NCBI GenBank assembly: GCA_947179485.1
Contig: OX359246.1
Coordinates: 36,001,632 to 36,065,631, forward strand
Direction: 5' to 3'
Length of the DNA stretch: 64,000 nt
From: Allacma fusca
Lineage: Eukaryota; Arthropoda; Collembola; Symphypleona; Sminthuridae
Numbering within the stretch: position 1 is the stretch's first letter; the number at the start of each line of letters is the position of its first letter. Shown in pieces: positions 1-12,955 of the stretch. The notes under the pieces are model-generated. The model did no database searches, had not been told where the DNA came from, and saw only the letters and a list, made by a program, of their open reading frames with translations. The translations under genes and the position numbers were made by a program.

Positions 1-3000
1 GGGGAAAAATTTGACAAATATTGTGTGATATATGGATTAAATTGCAAAAACACGTTCTCTCCTCAAAGGGAAAAGTATAGACAGTATCTAAGAATTTATT
101 TTTTTTAGATAGAAGGTTGTCAACAGCACTCATAGATTTGCAACACTGACTGAGTACGTGGCAAGGACTGGTGAGGCAATTACTCTGGGATGTTTGCGTT
201 ACTATTTTTCCTAATTATGATAACGTATTCTGTCATGCACTGAGTTTAATGATGTCACAACATCGTCTTGGAACGGCTACAAGGAACAAGACGTAATTGT
301 ACAAACAAAATTAAATATACGAAGGACTATTTAAATATTCATGTGTATTTTTGCACATACATACATAGGTTTTCTTTTAAGACAGCGTATCGTCTGAATG
401 GTAGCTGAATTATATCATGTGAGGGGGAGATGTGCTGTAAGACTGGACACATAGAGTAAAGGGTTTAGCACTAATTAGTTATTACAATTTAGAGCCTCCG
501 CGGGCCATTGCTTAGAATCCCCTGACTTACGTAAGGGGTCATTTCTTGGTTACGTCTGCATATTAAGTTAGGGATGAGTCAAAACCTGACAATTGCGAGC
601 TTTCTATAAAAGAGTGTTCCTTAGAAGCCGATTTTTGACTCTTGTCATAACACAAGATGCTCTAAATGCAAAAATTATAGCATAGGCCACAGGGGATTGA
701 CAGTGTTAACAAACATTAGTGCAATTGTAGAGAGAATGCTCCTTCCAGGAGGTCTGTAATAGCGAGAGAGTATTTACTGTTCCTGGTTAATACTTACATA
801 CTGTATAATATGCTGGGGAAGTTACTTCCATAAAATATTTATTTTTATTGAGGATGTATAGAAAGTAACTACTGACGTGTATAGAAATTAGTCTCGAGCT
901 GGAACTCAATAGAATTATTATGGATCTGGGATTTTTTTAATGTTCGTAAATACCCACAGGGTTTGCAAAAAATATACAATGAATCTTTTTCTAGCACTGT
1001 TTGTTTGACAATCATCGCTTAACTTTATCCTTTGAAGGGGAAATACTTCCTAAGTACCAGTACTTACTGGATATTTTATTGTTAAGGAAAATGTGAAAAA
1101 TAAAGGTACATTTTTGTTTGTAAGTGAATGAACCCCCATCAAATTGCAGCTACCATCTAACGCCAGTGGAATCAAATAGAAATCGAAGCTATCATTTTTG
1201 TATTCGTTTTTTTCTGGCACTTTGTTCCTGTATTGAAGTTTCCCTACTAACAATCTACGGTTCTATTTTTTTAACCCACCTCAATGTTCTTTTGCTAAAA
1301 CACTCCCGCTTATAAGAGCATTTCGGAATAAAAACTCTGTTCCAATACACATAATAAATGCTCTTCTACGGAGGCACGGGACACTATTACAGTTTTGTAG
1401 TCAGGAAATTAGGACCAACATAAGAGCTATATCGTACAACATATCCAGGCATGAGCATAGACAAAGTTAAACCCCGGGGGTGCTCATATGTCCTAAATAA
1501 TTATGACACTCATTATGTCATAATTATTACGTAGTTTCCCACTTTTTGATCCCGCCCTAAAACCATTGATTAAATGTTTTAAAGAGGATCTTGACGTGAC
1601 AAAATTATAGAAACACTCTCCGATAACGATGAACGCTTTGTAATGTGTGGCTTGAGGAAGGATAACGAACCCACAAGGAGACCTTGGTGATTTTCCATCC
1701 TAATCCAAAACAAATCCCGACCTTGAATCACGTGCTGAAATACAATAACAGGACAGCTTTGTCAAATAAGTATGCTCAGGGAAATGTAGATAATTTTATT
1801 AAATTAATAAAATATTTCCTACCCGAAATAGGGAAGTTTCTTCCAGCGTGCATACATACATACGTTTGGCTCCTATAGCTATCACCTGTCGGAAGAGAAA
1901 AAATATTTTGTGGGATCCGTCCGCTGTGAATGAAAAATCAAAATGCCTACACGTCAGTAGTATAAATAGTTCATACATGTCATTTCATGTAATAATACAT
2001 CCATCAGAAAAATTTCCTGTCTCATATCCTCTGTCTAGATTTTGACTAGATGTAATTTATCCTCCAAAATTAACAGAATAAGTTTGGGTAATTTGCTAAT
2101 GAAAGTTACCTTCCTCATTAGCGTCCGTAATTTGTTCATTTGGAGCCAGAGCTAGGTATTATTAATTCTGTCCATGTACGTGCATAAAGGTCACACGCTA
2201 TCCCCCAGATATTTCCGCTCTTTGCTCTCCTACACTATATACAACAACTCACAAGTAATTAAAGTGATATCACCTCATATGGAGCAATGCTCCTAATGTG
2301 TTTACTTACTTGTTATACTAAAAATACACACGCCAAAGTATACAAACGCCAGAGATAGCAGCATATTGAGCCCTCGCAGTTGGAACTATATCCTCCCCCT
2401 CTCCAGGGCATCACCCACGAACTGCAATGAGATCATGACAGAGAGACCAACTTTTAAACATGATGATCTGAAAGCGTAAACCAGAATTGCACATTAATCA
2501 TATGTATGTATCTATCCTCCCAGTACTTACACAAACTATGTCAGCAAAGAGGAACACCTCTTCCAAAATACACACAAAACTTGGTTACATAATGATCAGG
2601 AACGCACGTCGAATTATTATTACAGGCATATCAAGGAAGAGCACATTGAGGATTAGTATCGGATCACAATCCTATAATTCCAACATCTGTGGCAACTTTA
2701 ACCACAGCAAACCTTGAATCGCAAATTTGACAAGTGAGAATTAGCCCCAATTCCTCTCAATATCAAGGCACCTTCTCACATTAAAAATTGTTCAGTTCAA
2801 CATCCAAATGGGTACGTATACCTAGTAGTGAGAATAATTTCTAAATCAGCCAATTTTTCCCCCTTTAAAAACATTTTGTCATCAGAACAAAATGCCTTTT
2901 TTTCTATTTGTTATAAAGCGAGTCTCAAAATAGTGTAGACTATAACACCACAATTTTGGAGACCCGTATAATACAAAAGTCTGATATACTTTTTTCAAAT

Positions 3001-3061
3001 ATAGATTATATCTACATATATAAATAAAGGGTTAGAACGTGACCTACACAATTGAGCGATT
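1..3061. other. upstream region without a supported gene
   Basis: AT-rich sequence with only short open frames of no recognisable family. A perfect 13-bp stem with a 7-base loop lies at 1496-1528. On the minus strand between about 2720 and 2290 there are hydrophobic stretches next to GTAAGT donor-like sites, but the frames contain stops (see findings). The last 45 bases hold a TATA-like TATAAA at 3019-3024, 38 bases before the start codon of the next gene, so the proximal promoter of that gene is probably here. Confidence 0.5.
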
Positions 3062-5389
3062 ATGGCAGAAGGTCAATGTTCCGTGTGCAAAATGTGCAAA
3101 TGTGTGCTGACTCATGTGGGAATAATTCTTTCGTTCATGATGGGACTGATCCTGTCCCCGATATTGATATTGGTAGCAATCCCACTGTATTTGACCCGCC
3201 TTGGGACAAGTGTCCTGGGCAAGTGTTGTGGTTCTGGACTTGGGAGGATGGTCCCGACTCGAAGTGCCATGTTCGCTTCCGATGAGATTTACACTCAGCC
3301 TTTAATGACGAACGTGGCTCGATTTGTTTTCGATGGGACGCTGGAGCTCCGAACGATTGAGAAATTAATCGATCAAAATTGGGTCCAAGCCCGATCCACG
3401 AGTGGGAATCTAAAATATCCGGAATTAAAACAATATGTTACAGTGTGGCTGGGTTATTTTTTTTGGAAGAATGACGAGGATTTTAATATTAAGAACCATG
3501 TGAAGTTATATTTTAACCAGAAACCCGGGAATTTCATATCCGACATGGAAGTTAACGATGCTTGGAATGAAATGTCGATGAAGCCCTTTGACAGGGACAG
3601 GAGTCCTTGGGAAGTGATCCTTATTCCTTTCTACCGCCAGAACCGACACAAGGGCGATGAGTCCTCAAAGTCCGTCCTGATCTTCCGATGGCATCATGCC
3701 CTCTCCGATGGGTTCTCTATTTTGAATCTCCTGAGCTGCATCGCGGACCTCAATATGAGTTCTGTGGCTAGAATGGGCCGAAAACAAAATGTTAGTTGTT
3801 GCTCAGGGATCGGGAAGAGTTTTAAATTATTTTTCACGGCGCCCTGGGTCATCCTTACCTTAATTACTGCGAGGAAGGATCGGAACCCTTGGCATTTGGA
3901 GGAGAACAAAATGACCCGCTACTGGCACTTGGGGGTGGGCCCGAGCATTCCGATTCAGATCGTCCATGAGCTCAAGACCAATTACAGCGTTAGTTTTGCT
4001 TGTGTCCTTCTTGCGGCCGTCACGGGGTCCATGAGGAAGTTGATGGTGAAGGGGTTTGAGATGAATTCGTTGAAGCCCGTTCCTTGGACTATTTCTTGCG
4101 GGGTCCCTTTTCCCTTGCCGGATCATCCGGACAAATTGAGGAATCATTGGTATGGCGAAGAATTTTTCTGGGGCGAATTGAAACGAAGTTATTGTTTTGA
4201 TATCCAGTTGTCTGCTTGTCCGATCTCACGGTATCTCCCGAACCAATATCCCCACCCAATTCAAACTTTTGACCTAATATGTATGTCAGAATCCGATTAA
4301 TGTTGGACATACCAGGTCATTCGTTTGACCTCAAGAATTGACAACAGATCACGTTGACATACATACTAGTACAAACGTCTCCGACAGAGGCGCTGTCCCA
4401 AGTACAAAGATCCCCCGACAAATATTTTATGGACCTTGGTACAATATCGAACATCGATGTCGTTTCACTTTGCCCCTTGTAGTTGGAGTCTCTTTTTATT
4501 AGACTTAGCTAGTAATAGATGATGTCATTGTTATTATTTTTGTTTCAAGGAAAAACAATGTTGGTCATAGGATTGAGTTATATGATGATTTCTTTACGTT
4601 TGTTGTGCAGGGCAATCTGCACTGTTCAATTACCCGTGGGGGAGGCGAATCCAGTTTCGAGACTTCAGATAATCGACAGGAACTTGAAAGAGATGAAGAG
4701 GTCATCAAAACCGATAATTGCTTATATGATTGCCCCTTGGATCGGTGGTTTGCCTGCTTGTTGTATCAACGCTCTTGTTACGAATCACATCACGACTGTG
4801 GTGTCGTCAATTATGCCGGGACCCCCCGAACCGTTAACAAATTTCTTGGGACATACGGCTCGAGATGCCAGTTATATCATTGGATGTGGACCAGGAAGAA
4901 ATGGTACTTTTTACAATTTAATATCCCCTCCTTGTTGTAAGAGTAGATTTACCTGTAAAATCTATCAGAGATCATAATTTCTTTAGAGATTGAAAAGATT
5001 TGCTCAAATAGAGGGAAAGGAGAAAAATTGTCAATTATGAGGTGCGGGAATTTGTACAAATATTTGCTGTAATGTGCTTCGGTTGGAGAAGTGCTGTTAT
5101 AAAAGTGATAGCAGATATGTATATGCAGCAGTAGTTCATGCTAAATTAAATATTTGGAATGATTTATGCCACTAATAAATTATAATGTCTAAATTTGAAT
5201 TGTCTCTTTGAATTTTTCTCAGGGTTCTCATTCTCAGTCCTGAGTTACAACGGGACTGTCAAATTCGCTCTCACTGTTGACTCGGCCTTCTCACCCGACG
5301 AGAAGATTGCCCAAGATTTAATAACCTTTGTGGAAGAGGAACTAAATTTTCTGAGACAGATCTGTGTCCAACATGTGGAGGATGTGTAA
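3062..5389 (+). CDS. wax ester synthase/diacylglycerol acyltransferase-like O-acyltransferase (3 exons)
   Basis: Exons 3062-4149, 4611-4903 and 5223-5389 join in phase (2, then 1) to a protein of about 515 residues, the usual size for animal WS/DGAT proteins. Members of this family esterify long-chain alcohols or diacylglycerol with acyl-CoA, typically at the ER membrane, making wax esters or storage lipid. An N-terminal hydrophobic anchor lies at residues ~17-43. The active-site motif HHALSDG (family HHxxxDG) is intact near residue 217. The C-terminal half has the conserved PLPVGEANP-like strand, an NFLGH-like segment and FSVLSYNGTVKF, typical of the WES C-terminal domain. The frame running past the first donor codes for unrelated residues and soon stops, which supports the splice. 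A polyadenylation signal AATAAA is at 5411-5416. Arthropod members are often linked to cuticle wax or lipid; that role is inferred here. Substrate is unknown. Confidence 0.85.
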
Positions 5390-5963
5390 TGTTTTTTTTT
5401 GTACCTGTTAAATAAAGCTGTCGATAACCTTTAACCACATTATAGCAACACAGATCACAGCATTGTTTAAGCCTGCATATCCTAATAGTACCTTCAGTTT
5501 CAGTCATTTATGAGATTTTTTTTTCAGGGAAGACATGCGTAGAAATATACGGTAGAGGGATTTTTAAGTGCCGTTAAGACAATTTTAAGTTGACTTCGCG
5601 GTTCTGAGGTTTTTTCTCAACGATTAAATTACACCAGTGTTCTGGGAAAAATGATTCGAACCCATGTCCGCCTAAATATATATAATTATTACCTATATAG
5701 AAGGATTGCAAAATTCGTACAAATGCTTATGCATAATATTAAATGCGTAGAAGTAGGAAATAATTTTTTTAGATCTGTAAACGACGTATCTGTAAATATA
5801 AAACGTTGGAGATCTTTCGTGGAGACTTTCATTCGGGTTGAAACCATCGACTGTGTTGGGAGCTGGTGTTGAAGAAAGTGAAAAATATTAACTCTGCCAT
5901 TCCAGTATTACTTTTTTCCCTTTGGGATATAAAAGCAAATTTTTAAGTATATAGTAAATTTCA
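5390..5963. other. intergenic, with TATA box for the next gene
   Basis: Contains the AATAAA of the acyltransferase gene (5411-5416) and a strong TATA box, TATAAAAG, at 5928-5935, 29 bases before the next start codon. A 73-codon open frame at 5651-5872 shows no family features and is not called. Confidence 0.5.
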
Positions 5964-6898
5964 ATGAGGCTGATTAGGAAGCTTTTTATTCCAGTAATAT
6001 TTATTGCTGGACATATAGTGTGTGACACTAGAGTAATGGTTACATCAGATCAAGCCAAATCACTCAAACAGGATAGGGATCCTCAGAGCTGGGCCCCTTC
6101 AGTGCAATTTTCTATTTTCGCCTTGCAATTTACAACTCTCATGCTGACAATTTACGGCCTGCTGGTACCATCTGGAGATGCTAAAGGAAAACGAAAGCAC
6201 GAGCAAGGTCAGTTTCTAGATGGTTTACAGCCAGATTTCAGTTTGCAAGTAGTTATATTAAAATTGCTTATTGGGTGTGGGTAAATTATTGTATGAAAAT
6301 AATAACTATCGTTACTTGTCATTAAATTTGTGACTGGTACTAAAGTTCAAAGTCACCAAGGGGCGAAGTGAAATTTTGTGCGACTTTTGCGCGACCCATA
6401 AAAGTTTTTAGGGGCGAAGCGAAGCTGAAAGACAATATTGGATTTGTCGGGGAGTGTGGTTGTCTGTCGTCACGATAACGGCTGAACCAATGACAAAAGG
6501 CAATTCAAATTTTTTTAAAGACAAATAAGCGAAAAATTAAGAAGCCTGTTGTTTTTGAGAGAGAGGGGTTAACCTCAGAAAATTAAATGTGGTCCGGTCT
6601 AAACACATGTAAACACATATGTATGTACAGAAAGTGGAAAGTATAGGCTGCGTCATGTATAATAATTGTATTTGTTGCGTATATTAAATTGTCTCTCATA
6701 TCGACCAATAGATGTCTCACGAACAACAGCGCCTCATTCAGAAAGAAAATTAACGATTGATTTTTTCCCACAGGCGTAGCCACAGATATAGCCAGCCTGT
6801 ATTCACGTTCCGACAATGAGCGCCTCCCCGTGAATGAATTCAGAATCTTGCCCAATCTCATTTCAACGAATTATCATAGCAGGAAAGCCTTCAAATAA
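5964..6898 (+). CDS. small secreted or membrane protein, unrecognised (2 exons)
   Basis: Exon 1 (5964-6207, phase 1, donor GTCAGT) joins exon 2 (6774-6898, acceptor CACAG) to give about 122 residues ending in TAA. Residues ~5-20 form a hydrophobic signal-peptide-like stretch after MRLIRK; a second hydrophobic segment, about residues 49-68, could be a membrane span. A basic KGKRKH patch follows, then a hydrophilic tail encoded by exon 2. Support for a real gene: TATA box 29 bases upstream, clean splice phase, open second exon and an AATAAA at about 6914. The intron carries GC-richer repeat-like sequence (6355-6500) that may be a small mobile element. I recognise no family. The KR site leaves open a processed peptide precursor, but no amidation-type repeat is visible. 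Confidence 0.45.
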
Positions 6899-7500
6899 TA
6901 TATTATTGATTACAATAAAATAGATTAATGTTAAATATTCCTATAAATAATCATAATTAATTGGAACTTTTGTAAAATAATTACGCAAAATTGACCACAT
7001 TTAATGACCAAGTAGTTCCTTGTAACACGTGCATACTGCATTGACAAAAGATAATTCTCCGTTCCGTAATCATTTCATTTTACCTAACCAAGTTGGCTAC
7101 TTAAAATATATTTGCAGAGTTTACGTAAATAATTAAGGACATAATTAATATTCATTGAGAATGCAAAGCAGCCAAAAATATTATGAGGGTAAAATTGAAA
7201 ATGCAATAAAATATTAAAACTAACACTGCACATTGTAATAACATCGGCCTCATTTAATAGCACGACTAATATTTACATGTTTTGGGCACAAATATTTAGT
7301 TACCGTTTGGCTCCACTGAAGTATGTCATGGCAAACACAATTTGGTTATGAGCGTTACAACATAATTTTATAAGAACACATATTTCTCTGAGATATTTCC
7401 TGAGAGAAATTAGTGGCAGCATGATAAAACTCTTGGCATTTTTATGTAAGCATAAGGTTTGAACTTTCTAAGCTGATTTGAGTCACTATCTTACTGTAAA
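6899..7500. other. intergenic
   Basis: AT-rich, with AATAAA at about 6914 that could end the small secreted-protein gene. Nothing else recognisable before the first receptor gene. Confidence 0.4.
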
Positions 7501-9292
7501 ATGATTTCAAGAAAATTTAATACAAATTCGATGGGAGGAAATCAAAGGAGGGATACCGCTTTGAGTCAATTTTGGCCGTACATAATGATTTTGCGCTTCG
7601 CGGGAACACGTCCCCTGTGCGTCAATAAAACGTTCCCTGGTACTGGAAATACCAGGATTAAGCTGGGCTTCAAATTTTTCTCACCTTTATTCTTTTACTC
7701 TATTGTGATGTCCTCCGCAAGTTTTTACACGTTCTTCATGATGACACTGAATTGGATGTTTAAAATTTACTGGCCACAAAAACTGTAAGGAACGATTTTG
7801 AGACTTTAAAATATTAAGTAAGAATATTTTACATGCTTTATTAAAATATTTTTTTTGCATCGGAATACATTTTGTTGCAATCCCCACACAAAAAAAGTTT
7901 TCCATCTACAGATTTTATGAACATCCGATGTTAGTTGCACGGGATTATGAGAACCCCATGGGGCTCTTAATAAGCAAGCTGTTCATGCTGAACCACTGTT
8001 CGTTCCCTTTGACAAGAATTGTAGTCATTTGGAGCCAGATAACAAACTTCAGACCCATTGCAAACCATATTGAAGACATGATCCAGATTTACGAAGATTT
8101 ACAAAAACATTGGGAAAATCGAGGCCAGGAGTTTAGTTCGACCATTCGAAGGAATATTCTGCACATCATACTGATTTCCATGGTCATGCCACTTGTTTCG
8201 CTTATTCCTCTAATAACGGAGATATTTCTGAAAGGACAACCCGTTTCACCAGTCGTATCAAACGAACCATTTATGTTGTTTTTCTTAATTCAAACCACAT
8301 GTGTTTTCGTGGACGATGCGGATTTACATATTCAGTGTAAAATTGTATCCGAAGTCTATCACCAGGTATATAAGAACTAGGTTAAGAATTTGTTTTTTTT
8401 TTAAATTCTCTATTGGGGACGTAAATTCTGTATAAAAATTATTTCCTTCAATGAAGATCGAGATGATGATTGGGGACACGAGAAGGTTCAATGGGATTAA
8501 CTTGGTTCAAGTCCGGATCTGGCATCAATTTTTACATCGCAATCGCCGGTTATGTTTTAAGATTGGCAAAGTTACCAAGATTCCTCAGTTATTTGCTATT
8601 TTAAATTTAAATGTAGGCGCAATCTTATTCTTGTACTCCGTCATTGAGACCTTGAACCCTGTTAAGGACCACAATAACCATAATATTTTAATGGCTACCT
8701 TTGTGTCCCTCACCTTCTCAGTGGTTCTGCTTTACGCCAAAACTCTGAGAGCTGAAAGTGTTACTAAATCGGTAACAACCGAATCATTAAATTTACAACT
8801 ATTTTTTTTTAAATGTAAAATTGAAAACTGGACAGAATCTTCGAATAATTACTGGAATTTTTGAATATAGGAGGCCAGCCTTAATCAAGCTTTATTTTCT
8901 CTAACAAATGACATGGAATCTCCTGAAGTACAACTTGAGGTAATGTCATATGTAATTACATCCTTCTCAACACTACAAATTAATGTTTATTTATAAAAGG
9001 ACGGATAATATTATTCCCAATGTCAAAATTAATAGCTGAAGGAGATGCAGAGTACGATGATAACGGCACCTACAGCCATCACCTTGGGGAGCTATGCTAA
9101 GCTAAACCAAGGAATCTTTTTGACGGTATATTTATTTAAATAATAATTACATCAGAGTTCCTCTCGTAGAAAATAATTCTCTTCATGCTCATGAATAATT
9201 TTAATTTCTTACTTTATTTTTATAAACAGCTTTCAACCCAAGTTGTGACGTACCTCATTGTTTTACTTCAGTTTGGAAAAGCAGCTCCATAA
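7501..9292 (+). CDS. gustatory-receptor-like 7TM chemoreceptor P1
   Basis: Exons: 7501-7784, 7912-8365, 8457-8771, 8871-8939, 9036-9125, 9230-9292; about 424 residues. The intron phases are 2,0,0,0,0. Insect gustatory receptors are seven-helix proteins with inverted topology that form ligand-gated cation channels in sensory neurons. Exon 6 encodes QVVTYLIVLLQFGKAAP, matching the family signature TYhhhhhQF in the last helix. Exon 1 ends in a hydrophobic helix plus YWPQKL, exon 2 carries DDADLHIQC before YHQ, and exon 3 has WHQFLHRNRR. The ATG at 7501 is the first in frame, and it places QFWPY at residue 24, as in P2 and P3. P1 is the most divergent of the P1-P3 trio: it lacks the paralogs' FKP segment at the start of exon 2. 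The ligand cannot be told. Confidence 0.85.
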
Positions 9293-11178
9293 AATTTTGC
9301 TGTTTATTTTGAGCGGAGGTGGATTTCTGAAAAACTTTAAAAAAAGCAATTCTTCATGCTTTTTCGATGTATGGATATGAGTATATTTGTTTGGTATATT
9401 AAAAAATCGGTTCTTAAATAATAGTTTTTGGAATCATCGTACATGTACTTCTTTAAACTTAATTATTTAATAGGAGCATTGTAATAAAATGTGTAAATAT
9501 GTACTTATAGATACTTACGTACATTGCGATGCATTATAGTGTACGTTTTGTGACTTTATGCATAAGGGTTTTGTAAAAACTACTGTCATGAAATAACAAT
9601 AGTCCAAATTGTAGTAAAAAAACATAACAACATAAACACAATACAGAATCACAAAACAATACAAAATATACAACTTTTGGAATTCCAAAATAATATGAAA
9701 GACAATTTGACGCCAAAATCTGAATTTCACCAAATATGTAGTCGCACTTTTGTTGACTAGCGCAGCCCAGATGTCAGAGTGGAGGCTACGTGACTTGCCT
9801 GAGTTTGTGCAGCAGAAGCTAACCAATGAGAAGGAAGTTATGGAGGTCTTATTCAGGACTTATTCAGGTCTTTTAATTTCAGGAATGTATTATTCGGCGT
9901 CCTGAAGTCACAGAGTCAAGGCAACTTATAAACCTTTCTGTACTTACCTGATTCCTTTGACCAAATTGGGTGTTATTTTGTATTTCATTTGTTGATTCAA
10001 AGTTGGGTGTAGTATTAATTAAGTAATAGTTATTATATTAAATAAGTAATTAAGTTATAGTTATTTTGAAATTGAGAATACTTAACCAATTGCATTTCAG
10101 AAAATTTGTCGAGGTTTTGGGAATAAGTTTAGAGAATATTTTGTGTATAAATGTTTTGTGTTTATTGGTTAGTTGTATTGGTTACTTTTAATATTCAGAA
10201 ACACCTAGTGGAATCCTAAAAACCCATTCATTTGTCCTACATGGTATGTTTGAAAGTAGGTTGTGAGTTTCTTCCTACAACTGTGTTAATTTTGTCTGTC
10301 ATATCTCCCTGAGCTTTCTACACCCGGGTTCCGTGTCGCTCCCGGTTTTGTCGATGACACGAACGCTTCTAAACTTTAGCCAATAATCGAGCATTCAAAA
10401 TTCAAACTCAAATTTGAATTTCGATACAAACTTAAACTTGAACTTAGATTCAACCTCGAACTTCTATTCAGACTTGAACTTCGATTCAGACTTGAACTTC
10501 GATTCAGACTTGAACTTCGATTCAGACTTGAACTTCGATTCAGACTTGAACTTCGATTCAGACTTGAACTTCGATTCAGACTTGAACTTCGATTTGAACT
10601 TCGAATTGAATAATTTCAATTCAGAATTGACCTGGTCAGAGCACTACCAAAAAAACAATACAATATTACAATTATTCTGAATATTGCAAAAACAACAACC
10701 ACAAACAAAATTTACAATATTGCACTAAATATGCATAATTTAAATAATGTATTCCATTACAGCCTTGGAGTGACCCTGCTAACAAAATTAAAATGAAAGT
10801 GTTTACAGTATTGTATTGTGTTAATCAGTAATTGCAAGCATTTTATTAGTAATTTCGAGTGCATTCATAATTGGCAGTCAAAATCAAAAAATTAATTTCA
10901 TGTGACTCCTAGGCAGGAATCGGAAAGGCAGCAATGCATGAATTAATTAATTAATTATGAGTTTTTCTAAGAAACATAGAACGCAACCGTATGTCCTTCA
11001 TGTAAATATTTATTGTGGGCAAGTCATGTGCAGCTTGACAAATTAAAACATTAGTCTATCTATTGGTCACGTTCTGAATCTTCAGATCTAAAACATTTTC
11101 GTCCCAGCTCTGAATCCATTGAGAATATTCCATAATTATTTTTATTTTGAAGAAGAAACTGGTGATAATCCTGGAAAT
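9293..11178. other. intergenic with minisatellite
   Basis: About 1.9 kb with no supported gene. It contains the 18-bp tandem repeat at 10471-10595 and AT-rich sequence. A minus-strand frame at 9515-9826 is low-complexity, rich in Tyr, Phe, Cys and Val, and is not called. Confidence 0.5.
10471..10595. repeat. 18-bp tandem repeat, about 7 copies
   Basis: Unit GACTTGAACTTCGATTCA begins at 10471, 10489, 10507, 10525, 10543, 10561 and 10579, with degenerate related sequence on both sides (about 10400-10620). Because 18 is a multiple of three it stays open and mimics a repetitive Asp/Asn/Leu/Phe protein, but that frame starts and ends inside the repeat zone. Confidence 0.9.
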
Positions 11179-12955
11179 ATGTTCCCCCAAAATCCCGCAA
11201 TCCTAAAAGCGGATAAGCGGGAAAATGTGGTTACAGCAATGTATCAATTTTGGCCATACATACTCCTACTGCGCCTTTCGGGAACGCGTCCAATTACTAG
11301 TACGAACAAAAATCCCCCAACTAATGGGATCCCCAGAATTACATTTGGTTTCAAGATGCTCTCAACAGTCTCGTTTTACTCTATTGTGGTATCATCAATG
11401 AGTTTTTACACGTTCGTTGTGATAATACTGAATTGGGTGTTTCAAATTTACTGGCCACAAAAAATGTACGGATCAATTGTAAAGGCTTTAAATTTATTTG
11501 ACGCTGACTCTATCATCTTAGATCTTCCTTCGGGATTTGATGTTTCCATAGATAATTTTTAAAAGATGGTGTTTTCATTTACACAGAATCCAGGACAATG
11601 CGCTGATATTTAAACCAACCCGTCAAAGCTCAACAGGAGTCCTAATTACCAAGTTGTACTTGCTGAGCAACTGTGCCTTCCCTTTTATACGAATAGTAGT
11701 CATTTCGTCCCAGGTAATAAATTTCATACCTATTACATACCACGTGGACGCCATGGTTCGTTTTTACGACGATCTACAACAATACTGCGAAAATCGGGGT
11801 CAAATTTTTAAATTCAAGATTCAAAGGAATAGTCTACTCATTTTGTTGATTTTTGTGGGGTTGCCGTGGTTTTCGACGGTTCCTTTAATGGCGATCACAT
11901 GGATCAAAGGAAAAGTTATTTTCCCAGGCCTTCCCACGGTACAAGTTGTGTTGGTGTTTCTCGTCCAGACACTTTGCTTTTTTGGGGACGATGCCGACTT
12001 GCACATCCAATGTAATGTCGTATCCCAATTTTACGTGCAGGTGATGCTCCGTCCTATTGTCGGCTTAGGAAATTTAATTATGCAGTTGTATGTATATAAA
12101 TAAGATTTTATTTTCAATTCAGATTGAGACGGTAATTGTGCAAACAATACAAGACTTCACAGACGCCTCAAGTATTGACTTGATTCAAATTCGAACCTGG
12201 CATCAATTTTTGCATCGCAATCGTCGGATCTGTCGTAAAATTGGGGAAGTTACAAAAGTTCCACAGTTGCTTTCAATTTTTTATTTTATTTTAAGTGCTA
12301 TCATATATTTGTACTCAGTCATTGAGACCTTAACCCGTGACTCGTACCACAGTGACAATAGCATTTTAATTGCCGCTACTGGGTCCCTTGTTTTTAGTTT
12401 GATCCAACTCTACGCCAAAACTTTGAGGGCTGAAAGTGTAACTAAAGCGGTATGTGCATTTGTAGCTAAATACAGAATTAATAAACATGCATTGCACGTC
12501 TTTTTTATTTAAAAAAAATTTTTTTTGTAGGAGGCCAGTTTGAAAAAAGCTTTGTTACCGTTAACGAACTACGCAAAATCCTCGGAAGTACAACTGGAGG
12601 TACAGCAAAGAAATTTAATTCCCTTTTAAAATATTTGATTCCCAATTTAGTCGAGGGATATATTTTATTTTGAAAATAATTATTATTTTAGTTGAAGGAA
12701 ATGCAGAGCACATTAACCGAGTCACCAATCGGCATATCCTTTGGGAATTACACAAAACTAAACCAAGGGATATTTTTGACGGTAATCATTTACTTATAAC
12801 TATAATTTTAAAATGACCATTTAGAGATCTAGTGGTTCATTTGATAAAAGTCCGTAACAAATGATCTGATGTGTTTCTAATTTCATGACAAGCTTTCAAC
12901 CCAAGTTGTGACGTATCTCATTGTTTTACTTCAGTTTGAAAAAGCTGCTCCTTAA
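11179..12955 (+). CDS. gustatory-receptor-like 7TM chemoreceptor P2
   Basis: Exons: 11179-11465, 11587-12040, 12123-12449, 12531-12599, 12692-12781, 12893-12955; about 429 residues. The start is the ATG at 11179, which puts QFWPY at residue 23 as in P1; the frame is open further upstream to 11119 but with no ATG. The exon 6 signature reads VVTYLIVLLQFEKAAP. Exon 2 encodes FPFIRIVVISSQVINF, then a long helix, then DDADLHIQC. The first donor ATGTACGG differs from the CTGTAAGG of P1, giving Ile instead of Leu at the junction codon. The sequence is very close to P3 through exons 2-5 (for example IPITYHVDAMVR in both), so P2 and P3 are recent duplicates. All six exons are open and every splice site is GT-AG, so it looks functional. 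Confidence 0.86.

Noticed and set aside
3694-4310. Minus-strand open frames opposite the acyltransferase exon 1
   Set aside because: Antisense shadows of a well-supported coding exon; no family features.
9515-9826. Minus-strand frame of 103 codons
   Set aside because: Composition is low-complexity Tyr/Phe/Cys/Val from AT-rich sequence; no splice, promoter or family motif.
10414-10680. Open frame with repeated NFDSDL units
   Set aside because: Translation of an 18-bp minisatellite; no flanking exon, no splice or promoter support.
11119-11178. N-terminal extension of P2
   Set aside because: It would start with TTG; the ATG at 11179 matches P1 and P3 in distance to QFWPY.
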